From assembly GCA_965249745.1 (NCBI GenBank), contig OZ252252.1, positions 186,001-250,000 on the forward strand: a DNA stretch of 64,000 nucleotides, written 5' to 3'. The position numbers were made by a program, and so were the translations under genes. A model generated the notes under the pieces. That model saw only the letters and a list, made by a program, of their open reading frames with translations, made no database searches and was not told where the DNA came from. Positions 59,854 to 64,000 of this stretch are shown piece after piece (the stretch's first letter is position 1; the number at the start of each line of letters is the position of its first letter). Source of the DNA: JANYHH01 sp965249745 (lineage in GTDB: Bacteria; Deinococcota; Deinococci; Deinococcales; JAAFIG01).

Positions 59854-60882
59854 TCAGCCGTGAAACGCATTGGCTTCCCGCTTGCCCCCGACGACGACCC
59901 GGTTCCGTCCGGTGTCCTTGGCCTGGTACAGCGCGGCATCGGCGGCCGCGCAGAGCGTAACAACATTCGTCTCACCGTTCCCCGGAGAAATCGTGGCGAC
60001 TCCGACACTGATCGTCACGACCCCGCCGACACTCGAGAGCGGGTGTGCGCGACCCAATCGCTCTACAGCTTCCCGCATCCGCTCGGCCACGACCGCGGCC
60101 TGAGGCTGGGTGGCCAGCAGAATCGCGGCGAACTCCTCACCGCCGTAGCGGGCGATCAAGTCGTTCGGACGTTCCGCGCCACCGCGCACCGCCCCGGAGA
60201 GCGCTAGCGCCACGGAACGCAGGCACTCGTCGCCCTCCAAGTGGCCGAAGTGATCGTTGTACCGCTTGAAATGGTCCACGTCCAGCAGCGCGACGCTGAG
60301 ACTCTTGCCGGTGCTGTTGGCTTCCTGCCAGGCTCGTTCTAGCGCCTGATCGAAATGCCGCCGGTTGGCCACGCCGGTCAAACCGTCCGTGAGGGACTGG
60401 TTTTCTAGTTTGATGTTGGCGCGCGCCAGATTCTGCGTCAACTCTCGTAGTTCTGTCTCTCTGGCCTTGAAGGCCTCCAGCGCGGCATCCAGCTTTAGGG
60501 CGCTGCGAACTCGAGTTTGCAATTCCGCCTCGTCGAAGGACTTGTTGATAAAGTCGGTCGCCCCGGCATCGAAGGCGGCCCGGAGCGTGTCGCGGTCATC
60601 GAAGCCGGTAATCATAATGACGGGTTTGTCGCACAGGTGGGGTGTTTCGCGGATGCGATGAATCGCGTCTATGCCGTCACCGTCCGGGAGTGCCTTGTCC
60701 ATCAGGATCAGGTTGACTTGGGCCTGCGGGTCATCCAGGTACGCCCAGCCGTCGTGCAGGTTGGCAAAGGCCACCACGTCGCCGTACCCGGCCTCTTCTA
60801 GCAGACCCGTGAGCAGGTTCCGCATCAGACTGCTGTCGTCGAAGATGACGATGCGCTTGTTGCTGGAACGCCCTTCGGTCAT
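59854..60882 (-). CDS. REC-GGDEF diguanylate cyclase
   Basis: A response regulator of 342 residues. The receiver (about 1-125) has FDDSSLMR, phospho-acceptor LMDKALPDGDG, MITGFDD and INKSFD Lys. After a short helical linker the GGDEF domain (about 165-330) has the active-site GGEEFAAIL; the RxxD inhibitory site appears absent or altered. It makes cyclic di-GMP when phosphorylated. Its start overlaps the stop of the Hpt gene (ATGA). Confidence 0.9.
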   Translation of the reverse strand: MTEGRSSNKRIVIFDDSSLMRNLLTGLLEEAGYGDVVAFANLHDGWAYLDDPQAQVNLILMDKALPDGDGIDAIHRIRETPHLCDKPVIMITGFDDRDTLRAAFDAGATDFINKSFDEAELQTRVRSALKLDAALEAFKARETELRELTQNLARANIKLENQSLTDGLTGVANRRHFDQALERAWQEANSTGKSLSVALLDVDHFKRYNDHFGHLEGDECLRSVALALSGAVRGGAERPNDLIARYGGEEFAAILLATQPQAAVVAERMREAVERLGRAHPLSSVGGVVTISVGVATISPGNGETNVVTLCAAADAALYQAKDTGRNRVVVGGKREANAFHG

Positions 60883-61682
60883 GCGACCCCTGTCCCTTCA
60901 GCGTTCCAGTACGGGTTCTCCCGCCACGAGGTGAGTGAAACGCAGCGCGCCCCCAAACGCTCCGCCTCGAGGCGTTGGGCTTCGCTAAAGTCTAGGGCGC
61001 TCAAGGCCACCTGCGTCCCAGGTTGCCGGGCCTGCAACTCGGCCGCCAGTTGTAAGCCGTCCACCCCGCCCGGCTCGAGCGGTAGCAGCACCAGCCTCGC
61101 GTCCGCGACGCCCGCCAGAAAAGCGTCCTGAGTGGCAAAGTCACGAACCGTCCAGCCGCGCTCCTCGAGTTGCAGCCTGAGCAGTAACCGCGCCGTGTCA
61201 GACGGCTCAAAGATGGCGGCGGTCGTCGGGTGATCCTCAGAAGGCGTGTTTGGAGGGACGGGTTCGGATGTCATCAGGACCGTCTCACCCCTGGCTCGGG
61301 CGCGTAGATTCTCAATCAACCCTTCCTGATGCGGTGTTGGCGTTTCCAGCGTGGGATCGTCTTCCACCAGCGCCCGGATTGCATCGGTCGCCGCGAGCAG
61401 CAGCGTCACGGTGGCGCTGTCGGCAGTGTCCTTGCCATCGCGCAGTCGTGCCAGCACGTCTTCAAAAGCGTGCGTCAACGTCTTCAAGACCTGCAACTCC
61501 AACATGCTCGAGCCGCCCTTGATCGTGTGGGCGCTCAGAAATAGCTGGCGGATCAGCGCCGCGTCGGTTGGGGTACGCTCCAATGCCAATAGGCCCGACC
61601 CCAATCGCTCGAGGTGTTCCAGGCTCTCGGCTTTGAATTCGCCGATGAACGATGCCAGATTCACCGGGTCATTTTCGCACAT
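60879..61682 (-). CDS. Hpt domain protein with C-terminal pseudo-receiver
   Basis: A 267-residue phosphotransfer protein. The N-terminal Hpt domain (about 1-110) has AHTIKGGSSML with the phospho-acceptor His52. A linker leads to a receiver-like domain from about 150. It has an acidic EPSDTARLLL strand, but the usual phospho-Asp position is Pro (LVLLPLEPGGVDG), so it should not be phosphorylated. It overlaps the REC-GGDEF gene, to which it probably passes phosphate. Confidence 0.85.
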   Translation of the reverse strand: MCENDPVNLASFIGEFKAESLEHLERLGSGLLALERTPTDAALIRQLFLSAHTIKGGSSMLELQVLKTLTHAFEDVLARLRDGKDTADSATVTLLLAATDAIRALVEDDPTLETPTPHQEGLIENLRARARGETVLMTSEPVPPNTPSEDHPTTAAIFEPSDTARLLLRLQLEERGWTVRDFATQDAFLAGVADARLVLLPLEPGGVDGLQLAAELQARQPGTQVALSALDFSEAQRLEAERLGARCVSLTSWRENPYWNAEGTGVA

Positions 61683-61871
61683 TGATGAGCGGAAAGGCGT
61701 GACGTTGTTGCAGTAGACCTCTTACACCACTATTTTTTTCGCCGCCCCGCGTTCGATGCTGCACTCGAGAGGCGGCTGTGGGAATGCCCTCTGCGTTGAA
61801 AGCCGCCCTGGGAGCGGGACAACAGCACCGATGCGCGGAACAAGTCCAGTCAACCGTTGCTACAGTGAACC

Positions 61872-62660
61872 GTGCCAACGTTTGTCATCGGTGACGTTCA
61901 CGGTTGCCTCGAGCCGCTCCGAGCCTTGCTGCAACGGCTTTCTCTCTCGGACGACAAGTTCAGTTGGTCGGGTGGAACCGCGCATCTGTGGTTCCTGGGG
62001 GATTACACCAACCGTGGTCCTGACGGTGTGGGCGTGATTGACCTGCTGATGCGCTTACAACACGAGGCGAGCGGGGCGGGCGGCTTCGTCGGGGCGCTCC
62101 TGGGTAATCACGACGTGATCCTGCAAGAGGTGATGCGCTTTGGCAACCGTGAGTCGCCCGGCCGGAAGCGTCAGGGGCGCAGCCTCGGGTTTCGTGACAT
62201 GTGGTTGCAGAACGCGGGCGGTCGCCCTGAGGACTTGGAGCGCCTGCAACCCCGGCATCTCGAGTGGCTGATGAACCTGCCCGCGCTGGCAAAGGTCAGT
62301 GATAGGCTCGGGGACACGCTGCTGATGCACGCCGATAGCACTTTCTATCTGGAGTATGGCTCGAGCGTGCAAGAGGTCAACGCCACCGTGCGTAGTCTTT
62401 TACTCGAGGCGAACCTGGAGCGTGTGGATGCCTTCGAGGAACGATTCGGCGAGGATGTCGCTCTAGAAAACCTCGAGCTTGTGCTGAACACCTTTGGAGC
62501 GCGGCGACTGGTTCACGGACACACACCGATTTACCGGCTGCTGGAACGCGAGGCGGCCACAGTCACCGAACCCTGGGTCTACCAGGGCGGGCGGTGCATC
62601 AACGTGGACGGCTGCCTCTACGCGGGCGGACCCGGATTCGCGCTGCGGCTCGAGGAGTGA
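61872..62660 (+). CDS. Calcineurin-like metallophosphatase (PPP family)
   Basis: A 262-residue phosphatase with motifs GDVHGC (residues 7-12), GDYTNRGPDG (about 44-53), GNHD (about 80-83), and a His pair in MHADS and HGHTPIY. These provide the two-metal site. It is like bacterial PPP serine/threonine phosphatases or ApaH-like hydrolases; the target is unknown. A -10 TACAGT ends 5 bp before the GTG. Confidence 0.88.
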   Translation: MPTFVIGDVHGCLEPLRALLQRLSLSDDKFSWSGGTAHLWFLGDYTNRGPDGVGVIDLLMRLQHEASGAGGFVGALLGNHDVILQEVMRFGNRESPGRKRQGRSLGFRDMWLQNAGGRPEDLERLQPRHLEWLMNLPALAKVSDRLGDTLLMHADSTFYLEYGSSVQEVNATVRSLLLEANLERVDAFEERFGEDVALENLELVLNTFGARRLVHGHTPIYRLLEREAATVTEPWVYQGGRCINVDGCLYAGGPGFALRLEE

Positions 62661-62680
62661 ACCGGCTAGCCTTGACCCTT

Positions 62681-62725
62681 CAGCCTCGAGCCGTACAGCC
62701 TCAAGCCATCCAGCCTCAAACCGTC
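62681..62725. repeat. 15-bp tandem repeat, three units, upstream of clpS
   Basis: CAGCCTCGAGCCGTA, CAGCCTCAAGCCATC and CAGCCTCAAACCGTC follow each other (62681-62695, 62696-62710, 62711-62725). The unit derives from a CTCGAG-containing segment. It lies between the phosphatase stop and clpS and has no coding potential. Confidence 0.75.
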
Positions 62726-62815
62726 CAGGCTGACCGCTCGAAACCCCACAATCTCAGCCCTGCCCCCCTGCTATCTTGTCGGTCTCGAGCGTAGACTTCG
62801 CCTCGGGAACCCTCT

Positions 62816-63109
62816 ATGAGTACGTCCACCAAGACCCGCACCCAGAACCAGACCGCCCTGCCACCGCAGTGGAAGGTGCTGCTTTTGAACGACGATTACA
62901 CTCCGATGGATTTCGTGGTCGAGGTGCTGGAGACCGTGTTTCGGAAATCCGAAAACGAAGCCGTGGAGATTATGTACGCCGTGCATCGCGTCGGCGTCGG
63001 CGTGGCGGGCGTTTACACCCACGAGATCGCGGAAACGAAATTATTGACCGTGGAACACCTGGCCAAAGCCGAGGGCCACCCGCTCCAATGCACGATGGAA
63101 CCGGAATGA
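62816..63109 (+). CDS. clpS: ClpS adaptor of the ClpAP protease
   Basis: A 97-residue adaptor that delivers N-degron substrates to ClpA. The core has WKVLLLNDDYTPMDFVVEVLETVF (Asn/Asp/Asp motif that binds the N-terminal amine) and MYAVHRVGVGVAGVYTHEIAETK. About 20 N-terminal residues are disordered. It precedes clpA by 126 bp, the usual gene order. Confidence 0.97.
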   Translation: MSTSTKTRTQNQTALPPQWKVLLLNDDYTPMDFVVEVLETVFRKSENEAVEIMYAVHRVGVGVAGVYTHEIAETKLLTVEHLAKAEGHPLQCTMEPE

Positions 63110-63234
63110 AGCGGCGAGCTTCTGGCTATCTCACCGGGCGACCTCTCAGAAGCTCGAGACCTGATTTTTAGAACCAAGCTGAAGATTTGAATGGCACACC
63201 GATCCCATCCCAAAAGCCAGGAGCCAGAAGCCCC

Positions 63235-64000
63235 ATGACCCCCACCTTACAAACCACCGTCCAAGCCGCCGTCAACCTCGCCAAGGCTCGAGGACACGAG
63301 TACGTGACGCTGGAGCACCTATTGCTGTCCTTGTTGGACGATAGCGATGCCAATCTGGTGTTGACGCGCTGCGGGCTGGATTTCACGACGATGCGCGACG
63401 AGCTGGAAGAGTTGCTGTCTCACCTGGAAATCCTGGAGGAGGCCGATCCCGTGCCGACGGCCGCATTTCACCGCGTGCTGCAACGCGCCCGGTTGTCCAT
63501 GCGAGCGGCCGGGCGCGATCAGGCGAACGGTGCGAACGTCCTGGTCGCCCTCTTTGAAGAGCGCCAGAGCCGGGTTCACGCGCTTTTAGAGCAGTTCGGA
63601 CTGTCGCGTTTGGACATCACCAGCGCCATCTCGAGAGGGGTGACGCCGAAGGGCAGTTTGGAAAACGACCCGTCAGACGCGGGCGCGCCGGTCAACGACG
63701 ACGATCCAGGCGTGGCCCAGAACCCGCTCGAGGCGTACTGCGCCAATCTGACCGCGCAAGCCAAGGAGGGCAAGCTGGACCCGTTGATCGGGCGGGTGGG
63801 CGAGCTGACGCGCTTGATGCAAGTGCTGGCGCGACGTAACAAGAACAACCCGCTCTTAGTCGGTGATCCCGGCGTCGGCAAAACCGCGCTTTTGGAGGGG
63901 CTAGCCCAACGGATCGTCTCGAGGGACGTGCCAGAGAAGTTGATCGGGGCGGAACTGTTTGCGCTGGATATGGGCGCGTTGCTGGCGGGCACGCGCTATC
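63235..64000 (+). CDS. clpA: ClpA ATPase, N-terminal part (runs off window)
   Basis: The first 255 residues of the ClpA unfoldase. The N-domain (about 1-145) contains TLEHLLLSLL and two Clp_N repeats; the first AAA+ domain begins near 170 with DPLIGRVGELTRLMQVL and Walker A GDPGVGKTALLEG (about 215). The ATG is at 63235 after AGGAG. The frame is open to the edge, so the rest lies outside. Forms the ClpAP machine with ClpP. Confidence 0.95.
   Translation, partial: MTPTLQTTVQAAVNLAKARGHEYVTLEHLLLSLLDDSDANLVLTRCGLDFTTMRDELEELLSHLEILEEADPVPTAAFHRVLQRARLSMRAAGRDQANGANVLVALFEERQSRVHALLEQFGLSRLDITSAISRGVTPKGSLENDPSDAGAPVNDDDPGVAQNPLEAYCANLTAQAKEGKLDPLIGRVGELTRLMQVLARRNKNNPLLVGDPGVGKTALLEGLAQRIVSRDVPEKLIGAELFALDMGALLAGTRY

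Noticed and set aside
1..64000. tRNA or rRNA genes
   Set aside because: No cloverleaf-like segment with a recognisable T-loop (GGTTCAANNC type) and no rRNA conserved block was found on either strand by reading; a covariance search would be decisive.

Overview
The window reads like a chromosome segment from the Deinococcota (Deinococcus–Thermus) or a close relative, at roughly 60% G+C. The pointers are a family-4 uracil-DNA glycosylase, an alkyltransferase-like protein, an M29 aminopeptidase, a short ArgA-type acetyltransferase, and above all a Deinococcus-like start architecture: about twenty genes carry a TANNNT -10 hexamer only 5-8 bp before the start codon, as expected for leaderless mRNAs. 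The genus cannot be fixed from sequence alone. No tRNA, rRNA, CRISPR array, prophage or intact insertion sequence was seen.

Layout. 0-5 kb: the end of an unidentified gene, a YkgJ-type protein, two peptide-type ABC permeases, a glyoxalase-fold protein and a secreted PrcB_C protein. 5-10.6 kb: an arginine-biosynthesis block (argG with a frameshift, argH, an argA-like gene) interleaved with acetyltransferases and small unknown genes. 10.6-18 kb: an MFS transporter, a large G8-domain lipoprotein, a hydrolase, DinB and an aminotransferase. 18-25 kb: a myo-inositol catabolic operon (iolD, E, C, G, B, then a DeoR regulator) behind a strong promoter with paired operator-like repeats. 26-35.5 kb: an uptake and catabolic cluster (NMT1/THI5-type ABC transporter, membrane protein, creatininase-like enzyme, two cytosine-deaminase-like enzymes, FAD oxidase, and a fused MTHFR_C-MetF protein) which looks like a pathway for an unidentified, probably methylated, N-heterocycle.

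35.5-64 kb: HxlR; an iscR-iscS pair behind a Fur-like palindrome; a TetR operon with three consecutive hotdog-fold proteins; a KirBac-type channel; a cold-shock protein; DNA-repair genes (ATL, endonuclease V, UDG4); trpC; SppA; signalling proteins (hybrid kinase, REC-GGDEF, Hpt plus pseudo-receiver); and clpS-clpA running off the right edge.

The most striking genome-scale signal is the palindrome CTCGAG. I counted about 50 copies by eye in the first 10.3 kb, against about 3 expected from base composition. It occurs in all reading frames, in intergenic DNA and in the stems of two terminators, so it behaves like a highly iterated palindrome comparable to cyanobacterial HIP1. A second signal is a dispersed structured repeat (51.2 and 57.2 kb, with a partial copy at 55.7 kb) built from a GTAGGGG hairpin and tandem 23-24-bp mini-hairpins, one of which shows compensatory base changes. 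Three genes carry single-base frameshifts, at least two in short homopolymer runs, so assembly indels should be excluded before calling them pseudogenes.
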